Shown piece by piece: positions 33,564 through 42,271 of a stretch of 64,000 bases of DNA. The stretch is taken from NCBI GenBank assembly GCA_016704485.1, contig JADJAA010000002.1, positions 496,001-560,000 on the forward strand. The letters are read 5' to 3'. Each line of letters starts with the position of its first letter. Position 1 is the first letter of the stretch. The stretch comes from Flavobacteriales bacterium (lineage in GTDB: Bacteria > Bacteroidota > Bacteroidia > Flavobacteriales_F > PHOS-HE28). The position numbers and the translations under genes are program-made. The notes below the pieces were generated by a model. That model did no database searches and was not told where the DNA came from. It saw only the letters and a program-made list of their open reading frames with translations.

Positions 33564-34490
33564 TTGTTAAACCAGATCGTCTTGGAAGCACTACGAACAG
33601 ATCCCGTAACCGGAGGACCCGAAAAGAAAAGCTCGCGAATGGTCATGGCGGCCATACTGCCGGCCTTGGCTGTGATACTCCTTTGGTGTATCTATTTCGT
33701 CGACGAGACCTTTCAACTTGAATTGAGCAATTATGCGGTGTTACCAAGGCATACAAAAGGGTTGGTCGGAATACTCGTTGCGCCGTTGTTACATGATCAT
33801 TCCGATCATCTGCAACACCTTTGGAACAACTCCATTGCTGTGTTCATGTTGGGCTGGAGCCTTATGTATTTCTACCCGCGCAAGGCAGGTAGCGTGATCG
33901 CGTTCGTGTGGTTGTTCGGTGGTGCGTGCGTTTGGTTAATGGGCAGGGAGAACTATCATCTTGGGGCGAGCGGGGTCGTCTATGGCATGGCCGCGTTCCT
34001 GTTCATGAGTGGATTATTGCGCAAACAACGGACGTTGATGGCACTGTCGCTGTTGGTGGTTTTCCTCTATGGATCGCTGCTTTGGGGCATATTCCCATTG
34101 GTGCCGCACATTAGTTGGGAGAGCCATCTGTGGGGTCTCGTCAGTGGTATTTTCATTGCCTATTTCTCCCGTGATGTTGCGCCGGCCGTGCAGGACCCAG
34201 TGTCGATCACATTTGACGATGAGGACGAAAATGAACCGGATGAACTTGAGAATTTGAATTTGCCAACGGAAGCCGGTCTGCATGGCATTCGCGTGGTCTA
34301 CCGCACACCGGGTCAAGGATCCTCCGCAGCAGGAAATGGATCCACGGAAAGGACCATACGATCCCAATCGGACAAGCAGCACCGGGCCTTTGGATGGCCT
34401 TCAATAAAAATTGCCGAGTGCAGCAACAGAAGTCACGCTTACAAAAAAAGAAAAAGCCCTTCCACAAAGAGCAGAAGGGCTTTCAATTAA
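33564..34490 (+). CDS. Rhomboid intramembrane serine protease, probable frameshift near the 3' end
   Basis: A six-helix rhomboid: HLGASGVVYG with nucleophile Ser136 and SHLWGLVSG with catalytic His188. HLWNNSIAVFMLGWSL corresponds to the oxyanion helix. It cleaves transmembrane substrates within the membrane. The first codon is TTG at 33564; ATG at 33639 is an alternative. After about residue 250 the frame turns into an unlikely basic tail and runs through the downstream terminator hairpin. In the +1 frame, codons from about 34317 read KDPPQQEMDPRKGPYDPNRT and stop at 34405-34407, before the hairpin, which looks more natural. A sequencing error or real frameshift is suspected near 34300-34320. 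Confidence 0.8.
   Translation: MLNQIVLEALRTDPVTGGPEKKSSRMVMAAILPALAVILLWCIYFVDETFQLELSNYAVLPRHTKGLVGILVAPLLHDHSDHLQHLWNNSIAVFMLGWSLMYFYPRKAGSVIAFVWLFGGACVWLMGRENYHLGASGVVYGMAAFLFMSGLLRKQRTLMALSLLVVFLYGSLLWGIFPLVPHISWESHLWGLVSGIFIAYFSRDVAPAVQDPVSITFDDEDENEPDELENLNLPTEAGLHGIRVVYRTPGQGSSAAGNGSTERTIRSQSDKQHRAFGWPSIKIAECSNRSHAYKKRKSPSTKSRRAFN
34447..34488 (-). terminator. Intrinsic terminator between rhomboid and META-domain genes
   Basis: AAAGCCCTTC (34453-34462) pairs with GAAGGGCTTT (34474-34483). On the minus strand it is followed by a T-rich tract (TTTTTC then a run of T), so it mainly serves the META-domain gene; it may also stop the plus-strand transcript. Confidence 0.8.
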
Positions 34491-34503
34491 TACTTTCTAG
34501 TGC

Positions 34504-34941
34504 TTACATCCCTTTCAAGGCGGCAAGTTCGGTGCCTTCGCCGATCAGCTTAAGCAGGCCATCCTCCATTTTGTAACTGTCCACTTTTCCAAGCATGGAT
34601 TTTATAGCATCCTCGGTCGGCTGAACGTCAGCGCAATACTTTTTAGTGGATCCAATGCTCTTAAAGCTGAGCGCATCACCCGCCAAGGCAACTCCGGTTC
34701 CCATCAGGCTATTACAGCCACCGAATCCTTCGAAGTTCTCTCCGGCCAATTTCAACCAGGGTTGCTCGGTTCCTTCCGGAAGATCCAGCGCATTTCCACC
34801 TAAGGACTGCAGTACCCACTTGGTATCCGCGATCGATGACATTGCATCCATGCTCTTGGTACCGCCATCGGTATCATTCTTACACTTATTCGCACTCATC
34901 AGAATGAACAGTGAAAGCGCTATCGTTAGGTTCTTCATCAT
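34504..34941 (-). CDS. META/HslJ-domain exported protein
   Basis: Signal peptide (KNLTIALSLFILMSANKC, possibly a lipoprotein with Cys21), then a META domain of about 110 residues. It has TKWVLQSLGGNALDLPEG, the hallmark FGGCNSLMGTGVALAGDAL and CADVQPTEDAIKSMLGKVDSYK. META-domain proteins such as HslJ are linked to heat or antibiotic stress in other bacteria; the function here is not known. Either of the first two Met codons could start it. Confidence 0.83.
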   Translation of the reverse strand: MMKNLTIALSLFILMSANKCKNDTDGGTKSMDAMSSIADTKWVLQSLGGNALDLPEGTEQPWLKLAGENFEGFGGCNSLMGTGVALAGDALSFKSIGSTKKYCADVQPTEDAIKSMLGKVDSYKMEDGLLKLIGEGTELAALKGM

Positions 34942-34982
34942 CTCGGTTCAAGTTTGTGTTCCTTATGGAAAAACCGTGCCGA

Positions 34983-36104
34983 TCAATTGTTCAGCATTAC
35001 AGGCATCACCAACATGAGAACATCTTCTCCATGTTCGCTGGCCTCTCCTGGCAATAGGATGCCCGCGCGGTTCGGAGCGCTCATCTCAAGGATCACGTGT
35101 TCCGTATCCATGTTCTGTAACATCTCGATCAGAAAGCGGGAGTTGAACCCAATGGTCATTTCCTCGCCATCATAATCACAGGTCATGTTCTCCTTGGCCT
35201 CATTGGCGAAATCCAGATCTTCTGAGCTAATGGTCAATTGACTTCCGTTGATATGCAAACGGACCTGATGGGTGGTCTTGTTCGCGAAGATCGAAACGCG
35301 TCGGATCGAACCTAGGAATGAAGCACGATCGATCGTGAGCTTGTTCGGATTCGTTTTAGGGATCACAGCCTCATAATTCGGGTATTTGCCATCGATCAAA
35401 CGGCAAACAAGCAAGGTGTTATCAAATTTGAACGAGACATTGTTCTCATTGAATTGCATGGTCACGTCGGCATTCGTATTCGCCAGCGTGTTCTTCAATA
35501 AGTTCAGTGGTTTTTTTGGAACGATGAACGAAGCAGCCTTTGGCGCACTGATGTCCGTGCGCTTATAACGCACCAGTTTGTGAGCGTCAGTGGCCACGAA
35601 ACGGATATCCTCTTCCGTCATTTCGAAATAGATCCCGCTCATCACAGGGCGCAGATCGTCATTACCCGTAGCGAAGATCGCCTTGTTGATCGCCGTAGCC
35701 AGCGTACCAGCAGGGATGATAAGGTCGGTCGCATTTTCCAGCACCGGGCTTTTCGGGAATTCAGCACCGCTGAAACCGGTCATCTTATACTTACCCTGAT
35801 CGCTGTTGATCTCCACACCGTGGTGTTTCGCATCAATGGTGAAGGTGAGCGGTTGCTCAGGGAACGCTTTCAAGGTATCCAGAATGATCCGGGCAGGAAT
35901 TGCCACGCTGCCTTTGTCCTTGGCTTCCACCGGCATGCTTGCGGTGATCGTGGTCTCCAGATCACTGGCGGTTACGGTCAATTGCTTTCCGTCTATCTCA
36001 AAAAGGAAATTATCAAGAATGGGCAATGTGTTGCTACTGGCAAGTACGCCTTGTAACGATTGGAGCTGCTTAAGAAGAGCGGTACTGGATACGATGAATT
36101 TCAT
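34983..36104 (-). CDS. dnaN: DnaN, DNA polymerase III sliding clamp
   Basis: The ring-shaped processivity clamp of 373 residues. It begins KFIVSSTALLKQLQSLQGVL and shows NTLPILDNFLFEI, the ENATDLIIPAGTLATAI segment and a C-terminal VMPVMLNN like other clamps (usual ending 'MPMR/MPVM'). The ATG at 36104 is chosen because clamps start MKF; a perfect -7 element lies 29 bases upstream at 36133-36140. dnaN follows the gldF-gldG-DUF4340 genes on the same strand but has its own promoter. Confidence 0.95.
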   Translation of the reverse strand: MKFIVSSTALLKQLQSLQGVLASSNTLPILDNFLFEIDGKQLTVTASDLETTITASMPVEAKDKGSVAIPARIILDTLKAFPEQPLTFTIDAKHHGVEINSDQGKYKMTGFSGAEFPKSPVLENATDLIIPAGTLATAINKAIFATGNDDLRPVMSGIYFEMTEEDIRFVATDAHKLVRYKRTDISAPKAASFIVPKKPLNLLKNTLANTNADVTMQFNENNVSFKFDNTLLVCRLIDGKYPNYEAVIPKTNPNKLTIDRASFLGSIRRVSIFANKTTHQVRLHINGSQLTISSEDLDFANEAKENMTCDYDGEEMTIGFNSRFLIEMLQNMDTEHVILEMSAPNRAGILLPGEASEHGEDVLMLVMPVMLNN

Positions 36105-36132
36105 CGGGCTGTCTAGATTGTATTTTGGATCG

Positions 36133-36140
36133 CAAAGGTA
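36133..36140 (-). promoter_or_regulatory. -7 element of the dnaN promoter
   Basis: Minus strand TACCTTTG, perfect TAnnTTTG, followed by CGATCC, 28 bases before the dnaN ATG. A TTG lies upstream but only about 14 bases away, shorter than the usual spacing. Confidence 0.55.
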
Positions 36141-36172
36141 GCCGGACAGGTCCTCAAAAAAGCCCGATCTTA

Positions 36173-37177
36173 TTAACATGGAACGGCCTTTATCCATGAA
36201 TTGAACGTGGTACGCTGAACTACCGTGACCAAGGAATCCTCCACCAAGGCATACATCCTATCCTTGTCGTACAGTGGCTGAGATACATCGAAAGTAGGCT
36301 CCGTTCCCGTGTAAGGCATATACCAGAATTTAACCTCCTGCTCGCTTCCATTTCGGTTGAATGTCTTGATCACATGGTGCGGCAGGGCCGTCAATAACGA
36401 ATCACGCTTCACCGGTTTCATGGTACGATCGATATACTCGTAGTTCAAATTCTGATAAGCGAGTAAGGCACCTTTGACCAAAAAAGTATCCATCGGAAGG
36501 GGCACTCCTTGCAGCGTGGTGAGCTGGACATCACCCTTTTCATTTTGTTCAATACGGTAGGACGCCTTTGCGTTATGTGGAAATTCACTCTGCACGCCAG
36601 CAAGGTCATACAGGTCGGCAAAGTGGAACACGGTCGGTGCGCGCCAATCATCCAGAACGGTGTTGAACCGTGTGTTCAGCACTCCGGAGAATCCTGCCAT
36701 GTTCATCTCAAAGGGGTTACTGCTCCTGCCGATACCGGGCTTTTCAAGCAACATGTAAGTGCCGAAGTGGTCTTTTGTTGCGTGCCCAACGATCCAGATC
36801 TTGCTGGGTTCATTGCCGCCTTCATAGATCTCTACTTTTTTGCCTCCGGCAGCCATTTCACGCAAGGTGTACGCTTCCGCACTTTTGGCCACAGGGCTGC
36901 GCACCTCGATGCGTTTGAAGGTGCGTAGAAGCAGGTCCACACGCTGTTGTTGCGGTATGAGGTCATTGTTCAATGTCCAGCCGTTCGCGGTTCGTCGCAG
37001 ATCAATGCTTTTTTTATGCTGATCCACGATGTAAATGCGCGTAACCCCGGCCGTATCCGCAATGGCGAAATCGCTCAACGGCACATCCAGTGTCGTAGCC
37101 GATGAACGCGTGTTCAGCCACCATGCCACAGCACCAAGTACGGCAAGCGTCAAGATCAGAATGCCTTTTTTGTTCAT
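36173..37177 (-). CDS. DUF4340 membrane-anchored protein in the gldFG operon
   Basis: An N-terminal membrane helix (GILILTLAVLGAVAWWL) is followed by a periplasmic domain of about 310 residues. LSDFAIADTAGVTRIYI, WTLNNDLIPQQQRVDLLLRTFKRI and VEIYEGGNEPSKIWIVGHA fit the DUF4340 family, often encoded beside ABC transporters of the gldFG type. The ATG at 37177 overlaps the gldG stop as ATGA, which fixes the start. A supporting role for the GldF/GldG transporter is inferred from coupling, not shown. Confidence 0.82.
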   Translation of the reverse strand: MNKKGILILTLAVLGAVAWWLNTRSSATTLDVPLSDFAIADTAGVTRIYIVDQHKKSIDLRRTANGWTLNNDLIPQQQRVDLLLRTFKRIEVRSPVAKSAEAYTLREMAAGGKKVEIYEGGNEPSKIWIVGHATKDHFGTYMLLEKPGIGRSSNPFEMNMAGFSGVLNTRFNTVLDDWRAPTVFHFADLYDLAGVQSEFPHNAKASYRIEQNEKGDVQLTTLQGVPLPMDTFLVKGALLAYQNLNYEYIDRTMKPVKRDSLLTALPHHVIKTFNRNGSEQEVKFWYMPYTGTEPTFDVSQPLYDKDRMYALVEDSLVTVVQRTTFNSWIKAVPC

Positions 37178-38937
37178 GCGGTGAAAGTTGATCTGCGACG
37201 ACGATACAAGTGATAAGCGATGCCTGCGAGAATACTGATCAGGATCGGTAATGCAACGGCGATGATCTGCCAAAAGGAGCGTTCCATAGCCACACGTTGC
37301 GGATCCAGCTGTCTTAGGGCGATCGCTCTGGAACGTATGCTGATCAGTGCCTTATCATCTAACAGGTAGTTCATGCAATTGATCAACAGTTCGCGATTCC
37401 CGTAGATCTTTGAATTGGCATAGCGATCGAAGCCAAGCATGTAGAACATTTCTTTGGCCGGGTCGATCCGGTTCTCGATAACGTTGCCATCGGAGATAAC
37501 GATCTGAGCGGTCCGGGCTCCTTGTTCGCGGTATCCGACCGTTGGGTCGTCCGTAAATTCCTTCGGCAAGAGATCAACGAATGCGGATGTGAAATTTCCT
37601 TCCAACAAAACGGCCACAGGCAAATAGGGTGTGGTCGTCCGGTCGAAACCCATATCCGCCTCCACTACGCCAAGGCTCACGCGGACCGGATTCCTCAACA
37701 TCCGGGTATAAGCCGATGTTGAGAGCAGTATCGTTTTCTTCACATTGTCGGTCGCGATGGTATCCAAGCTGCCAACGAAGCGCAGGTGGATCGGGTCCAG
37801 GTTCGATACGATAGGGTGCCCACTTGTTGGAATGATCACGGGTTCGAAGTACCACGGGAAGCGCTCCAATTTCCGTTGATTACCGTACGGTTGCGTATAG
37901 ATCTCGATCGGTGCGCAATTGCGATCCAGCAACAGGTCTTTGTTCAGGCGAACACCGTAGGCGAATAATTGATCGTCCAGATCAAGGTCGTACGGCCGTG
38001 CCATGGATACCTGATTCGTGCGCAAGCTATCCAGGTTCGCGTTCATTGCATCGATCAGCCAAAGGACCTTACCGCCGTTCATGATGAACTGATCAATGAC
38101 ATACCGATCACGTCCAGCGAATGTGCTATCCGGCTTAGCGATGATCAGCGCATCATAGTTGTTCACGCGGAAATTCATTTTCTCCGGTCTTATGCTGAGC
38201 GCATCCAACTTCTCGTCGATCCGAACGGTGCTGACATCGTATTGCTCCTTAAGCAGGTTGGTCATGTCCGCGATCTGCATACCGGAGAGTTCACCTTGCC
38301 CTTCGAGGAACGCGATCCGCGGTTTCTTCAGTGTAATGGCCTGTCTGAATGCGCTGGCCATTTCATACTCGAGGTTATTCAGCGAACGGTTCACGATCTC
38401 CGCATCCGGGGCACGCAGTTGCGTCTTGAGCAGCTGCACGGGAACGGTCTTATCGCGGTATGTTACCAACGCACCAGGGAAAATGATCCGCTCTGAATAC
38501 GCACCAGCTTCCTGAAGGCGAATGCTGCTATACGTCAGACCCTGTTCTTGCAATTGGTCGTAGATCTGCTTCCTGGTCTTTTCGTCCGTACTGGCATTCG
38601 GGTCAATGAAGCTGTATTGGATCTTGTCAGGTTGATAGGCCCGCATTTCATCCAAGAGATCTTTCGCGGCTTGCGATAACCGTTGCAGATCAGCCGGCAA
38701 GCCACCGGTCAAATACACTTTTACATAAACGATATCCGGCAATTCCTCCACCATTTCACGGGTCGCCGGCGTGAGGGTAAAGCGCTGCTCATTTGTAAGG
38801 TCGGCCCGTACGCGCAAGAAGGAACCGATGAACAGGACCACACACACGATCCCCACGCCGATAGCCAGTTCCAGAAGGTCGCCCGAACGGCTGCTCCGGT
38901 TCCGAGGAGATGATGTTGCGCTTTTTGCCATCACCAT
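37174..38937 (-). CDS. gldG: GldG, gliding-motility ABC transporter auxiliary subunit
   Basis: A 587-residue protein with an N-terminal membrane helix (LLELAIGVGIVCVVLFIGSF), a long extracytoplasmic ABC_transp_aux domain (RFTLTPATREMVEELPDIVYVKVY, VAFLEGQGELSGMQ-like segment near 220, ALIIAKPDSTF) and a C-terminal helix (QIIAVALPILISILAGIAYHLY). In Flavobacterium GldA, GldF and GldG form an ABC transporter needed for gliding. No gldA is in this window. It overlaps the gldF stop; the ATG at 38931 (TGATG) is an alternative start. Confidence 0.93.
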   Translation of the reverse strand: MVMAKSATSSPRNRSSRSGDLLELAIGVGIVCVVLFIGSFLRVRADLTNEQRFTLTPATREMVEELPDIVYVKVYLTGGLPADLQRLSQAAKDLLDEMRAYQPDKIQYSFIDPNASTDEKTRKQIYDQLQEQGLTYSSIRLQEAGAYSERIIFPGALVTYRDKTVPVQLLKTQLRAPDAEIVNRSLNNLEYEMASAFRQAITLKKPRIAFLEGQGELSGMQIADMTNLLKEQYDVSTVRIDEKLDALSIRPEKMNFRVNNYDALIIAKPDSTFAGRDRYVIDQFIMNGGKVLWLIDAMNANLDSLRTNQVSMARPYDLDLDDQLFAYGVRLNKDLLLDRNCAPIEIYTQPYGNQRKLERFPWYFEPVIIPTSGHPIVSNLDPIHLRFVGSLDTIATDNVKKTILLSTSAYTRMLRNPVRVSLGVVEADMGFDRTTTPYLPVAVLLEGNFTSAFVDLLPKEFTDDPTVGYREQGARTAQIVISDGNVIENRIDPAKEMFYMLGFDRYANSKIYGNRELLINCMNYLLDDKALISIRSRAIALRQLDPQRVAMERSFWQIIAVALPILISILAGIAYHLYRRRRSTFTA

Positions 38938-39866
38938 TTACGACTTTGCAGGACCGTACGCGTCAACAGAACGAAGACGGTAATGACTCCAACGTAATAG
39001 AGCACATCGCGCAGATCCAGGACACCGCGGCTCATACTTTCATAATGCGACTGTATTCCAATGGCTCGAATGATGCCTTCAAAGGCACCGAATGTTTGGA
39101 AGCTTGCGATCAGATCAAATCCCAAGTACAGAAAGAATGAGATGAACACTGCAATGAGAAAGGCCACGATCTGGCTATCGGTAAGGGACGATGCGAAAAT
39201 GCCAATGGCCGCGAAACATGCCGCCAGCAAGAATAAGCCGATGTAGGATCCCCATGTCGCTCCTTGATCGATCCCACTAAAGGAGAGTAGCGTGTGCACG
39301 AGTAATGCAACCCCTCCGGCGATCACCACGCGGATGAATACGGCTTGGATCAGTTTCGCCATGGTCCATTTCGGCGTGCTGCGCGATCCTTTTTTGAATA
39401 CGGACCAGATCATAATGGCCAGCACAATACCGGTGATGGACCAGGTGCGCACGGCAATTGAACTTGCGATGGCATCACTTGGGAAAGCGTGCGCCAAGGC
39501 CAAATGGTCCACCACCCAAACATAAATGAGCGTCGGAAATAGCGCGAAAAGGACCAAGAGAACGGAAGCACCGTACTTGGCAAGCACCACATGCATTTCC
39601 GATAGTGGTTTCGTGAGCAGGAATTCGATGGTCCCGTTTCTTTTTTCCTCACTGAAACTGCGCATGGTGATCGCAGGAACAAGAAACAGGAACACCCATG
39701 GTGCTATGAAGAAGAGCGGCCCAAGGTCAGCGTAACCGGAATCAAGGATGTTGTTCGGGAATACCCACAGGAATAAGCCCGTGAGCAGTAGGAATACCAC
39801 CACAACGATCTGGCCTATCAGTGAACCAAGGAAGCCTCGGAGCTCTTTCAATATCAATGCCCTCAT
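38931..39866 (-). CDS. gldF: GldF, gliding-motility ABC transporter permease with internal insertion
   Basis: Permease with typical GldF segments: LFLWVFPNNILDSGYADLGP, VPAITMRSFSEEKRNGTIEF, LLTKPLSEMHVVLAKY, GATWGSYIGLFLLAACFAAI and a SHYESMSRGVLDLRDVLYY C-terminus. The 311 residues exceed the roughly 240 of Flavobacterium GldF as I recall it. The excess lies between LIYVWVVDHLALA and GIDQGATWGSYIG, residues about 126-197, and contains two hydrophobic stretches (142-158, 174-195) that may be extra membrane helices. It is the first gene of a coupled gldF-gldG-DUF4340 set. Confidence 0.92.
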   Translation of the reverse strand: MRALILKELRGFLGSLIGQIVVVVFLLLTGLFLWVFPNNILDSGYADLGPLFFIAPWVFLFLVPAITMRSFSEEKRNGTIEFLLTKPLSEMHVVLAKYGASVLLVLFALFPTLIYVWVVDHLALAHAFPSDAIASSIAVRTWSITGIVLAIMIWSVFKKGSRSTPKWTMAKLIQAVFIRVVIAGGVALLVHTLLSFSGIDQGATWGSYIGLFLLAACFAAIGIFASSLTDSQIVAFLIAVFISFFLYLGFDLIASFQTFGAFEGIIRAIGIQSHYESMSRGVLDLRDVLYYVGVITVFVLLTRTVLQSRKW

Positions 39867-40028
39867 ACCGAACGGGCCGCAAGATAAGCGTGCCTAGAAC
39901 GAGAACGAATGCCGTTGCTTGGATGATCCATGCCGTTCTGTGAAAAGAAGGGGAGTGTGGCCGTAATACCACTACCGTTGTTCAACCGGAAATTGCGTTG
40001 GAAGATCTATTCCGAGATAAGAGCAAGA

Positions 40029-40901
40029 TCAGAATTCAATGACCGATTTACGTTCCCTTTTCGGCTTCTTCGGGATCTTCGTCTCCTCTGAGTTGCAGTA
40101 ATTCCGGACGATGTATTGCGCCTGGGAATCGCCCATCTCGCCACAGACCCTCCAATCTGCACATGCCTTTTCCTTGTTCTCCAGACCATAATAGCACTCA
40201 GCACGATAATAATGTGCTTCGGCCAGGTTCAGAGAGTCCGTAGTGATCACCTTGGTCAAGCGCTCAATTGCTTCATCGTATCGTTCCATCTCGAACAATA
40301 AAATAGCCGCACTCATGTCACCCCCAACAATACCGGGCTTTATTTTCAATGCAGCTTCAATGTCCTCAAATCCATCTTCTTCTTTGTAAAGTTCACCTTT
40401 TACTACGCCTCGTAGGAAAAGTGCGTCGGCACTGGCAGGTTTCAGATCCAACGCACGATCCAAGGATCGCAAAGCGGCGCTATTATCCAATCCTAGATAG
40501 TTGGCACATGCCTCGTTGTAATAGGCATCTCCGTCATCCGGATCCAATTTCAACGCCCGGTTGATGTCTTGTATCGCATCCTTCAAACGGCCTTCTGTGA
40601 TGTGGATCGCACTGCGGCTTACAAAAAGCCGCGGATCGGTATCATCCAGTTTCTCGGCGATGACATAATCCAGCAAGGCACCGTGCAAATTTTTCTGGCG
40701 CTGCTTTATGTCACCTCTCAATTTATGCGCGCCGGGCAGCTCACCGTTCAGGGCGATCGCGCTATCGGCATAGGCCTGAGCTAGATCATAGGTCTCGGCG
40801 GCATACGCATTTGTCGCTTTCGCTAATAACTCGTCAGCGGATGTTTGGGCGGATAGCGCAACAGGAAGAACTAGAATCGCAAATAATAGGGATCGGAACA
40901 T
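40029..40901 (-). CDS. Exported TPR-repeat protein
   Basis: Signal peptide (RSLLFAILVLPVALSAQ), then about seven TPR units, for example YDLAQAYADSAIALNGELPG, GRLKDAIQDINRALKLDPDD, NSAALRSLDRALDLKPAS and RYDEAIERLTKVITTDS. The C-terminal part has three cysteines (CYYG, CADWRVCG) and a basic tail KKPKRERKSV. It is probably a periplasmic scaffold; the partner is unknown. GATCTTAG ends 4 bases before the ATG and weakly resembles a -7 element. Confidence 0.82.
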   Translation of the reverse strand: MFRSLLFAILVLPVALSAQTSADELLAKATNAYAAETYDLAQAYADSAIALNGELPGAHKLRGDIKQRQKNLHGALLDYVIAEKLDDTDPRLFVSRSAIHITEGRLKDAIQDINRALKLDPDDGDAYYNEACANYLGLDNSAALRSLDRALDLKPASADALFLRGVVKGELYKEEDGFEDIEAALKIKPGIVGGDMSAAILLFEMERYDEAIERLTKVITTDSLNLAEAHYYRAECYYGLENKEKACADWRVCGEMGDSQAQYIVRNYCNSEETKIPKKPKRERKSVIEF

Positions 40902-40994
40902 GGGGCTAAGATCGTTGAAACGCGCTTAACCCAGAAATCATGCCAAGGCTTTCGTGACCCAACAGCCACTACGCACTGAACAGGATCATGGCGC

Positions 40995-41282
40995 CTAATG
41001 CTCCCGATCCACCGTCCAAGCTTCCGCCTTTTCCTCGAAAAGTTGTTTAACTACGGGCCATACGGATGCGAATACCTCGGATACACGATATGCTTCAAGA
41101 TCGGAAACGACATTCCAGTGGCTGTAGGTAAAAAAGACCCGTGGATCATCCCGGTCGTGCAACAATTCCAGATGGGAACACCCCGGAAAACTACGGATCT
41201 TCGGTTTCCAACCTTCGAAAAGCTTTTGGAACGTTCCGATATGTTCCTGAGCAAAGGTCATTTTAACGATACGAATGATCAT
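40995..41282 (-). CDS. Antibiotic-biosynthesis-monooxygenase (ABM) domain protein
   Basis: A 95-residue single-domain protein with the ABM ferredoxin-like pattern: IIRIVKMTFAQEHIGTFQKLF, FPGCSHLELLHDRDDPRVFF, YSHWNVVSDLEAYRVSEVF. Family members are cofactor-free quinol monooxygenases or haem-degrading enzymes, but many are uncharacterised; no substrate can be assigned. The ATG at 41282 overlaps the stop of the upstream SAM hydrolase gene by 4 bases, so the two are translated together. Confidence 0.82.
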   Translation of the reverse strand: MIIRIVKMTFAQEHIGTFQKLFEGWKPKIRSFPGCSHLELLHDRDDPRVFFTYSHWNVVSDLEAYRVSEVFASVWPVVKQLFEEKAEAWTVDREH

Positions 41283-42088
41283 CTCACCCAATCGCCAAAA
41301 TCGATCCGTACGGCATCTGACTCGTGTACTCCGAACAGTCTGGCAGCTCCGCCACCACTGCCTTCCACGCCTTTATTCACAGCGATCTCCAGGAGTCCAC
41401 CGGCACCGAAGAATGCGACGCGATCACCAGCCGGGACATCAGCGTAGGTCTTATCGATCTTCGCGATATCATATACTGTTCTGCCAAAACCGATCTTGAA
41501 TGTTCGCCCTTTACCGACCTCGTCGAATAGTTGCTTTCGCACATTGGTGACAAGATTGCCGTACGAGTCGATGTAGACCACTTTCGCCCGAATGCTCTGA
41601 GCGTCAGTGGCTGGTTGGAATCCGATCTGGTCCTTTATCCGGGTTACCTTTCTGCCAATAACATCCGGAGTACCGCCACGTGCAAGGTGGCAGGCTGCTT
41701 TGACGAAGACACTTTTGGTAGGGAAGGCAGCATGGTCCTCATCCAACAGCATGGTCAATTCGAACGCTTCGTGTGGTTTACTATCGAACAAGAGTGCGAA
41801 GATGCCATTGTCCGCACCAATGAAATAATGCCCGTCGTGGCGTACCACAAGATGTTGTGTTTGTCCATCGGCCTCGGGATTCACGCCAATGATGTGAATG
41901 GTGCCTCGCGGGAAATTCGGGTAGGCCTGCCGAAGCACGAATGCCGCTTGGGAATTATTGAATGGTTTGATCAAATGGCTCACATCCACGATCATCGAAT
42001 CCGGACATTGGCTCAGAATGGAGCCTTTGATGGATGCGACATAGTGGTCCTTAAGACCCATGTCCGTGGTGAGTGTAATTATGGCCAT
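41279..42088 (-). CDS. S-adenosylmethionine hydrolase (DUF62, SAM hydroxide adenosyltransferase)
   Basis: A 269-residue member of the DUF62/chlorinase-fluorinase-related family. It begins with ITLTTDMGLKDHYVASIKG (TTD and the adenosine-binding Asp), then DVSHLIKPFNNSQAAFVL, IHIIGVNPEADG and FIGADNGIFALL, with a C-terminal domain VVYIDSYGNLVTN. Bacterial members use water or hydroxide to split SAM into adenosine and methionine. I recall this gene next to gldF and phoH in flavobacteria; here phoH is divergent on the other side. Confidence 0.9.
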   Translation of the reverse strand: MAIITLTTDMGLKDHYVASIKGSILSQCPDSMIVDVSHLIKPFNNSQAAFVLRQAYPNFPRGTIHIIGVNPEADGQTQHLVVRHDGHYFIGADNGIFALLFDSKPHEAFELTMLLDEDHAAFPTKSVFVKAACHLARGGTPDVIGRKVTRIKDQIGFQPATDAQSIRAKVVYIDSYGNLVTNVRKQLFDEVGKGRTFKIGFGRTVYDIAKIDKTYADVPAGDRVAFFGAGGLLEIAVNKGVEGSGGGAARLFGVHESDAVRIDFGDWVR

Positions 42089-42271
42089 GGGAAAACCTGA
42101 GCGCTAGGATTACCTTTAGGGCCATCAAACATAATGGGATAGGAACCTCGGAAACGGAGTTCCCAAAAGACTAATCCACACTGAGAAGGTAAAAAAGAAC
42201 TGAAAGAAAATTCGCCGAACGATTTTGATCTTGACAAAAAGATCGTAGCTTTTCAGCGGTCGTTCCGGTAA

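Noticed and set aside
39867..40028. Small ORF upstream of gldF
   Set aside because: Short frames on the gldF strand are basic, unlike the neighbouring proteins, and not bounded by spacing typical of the operon.
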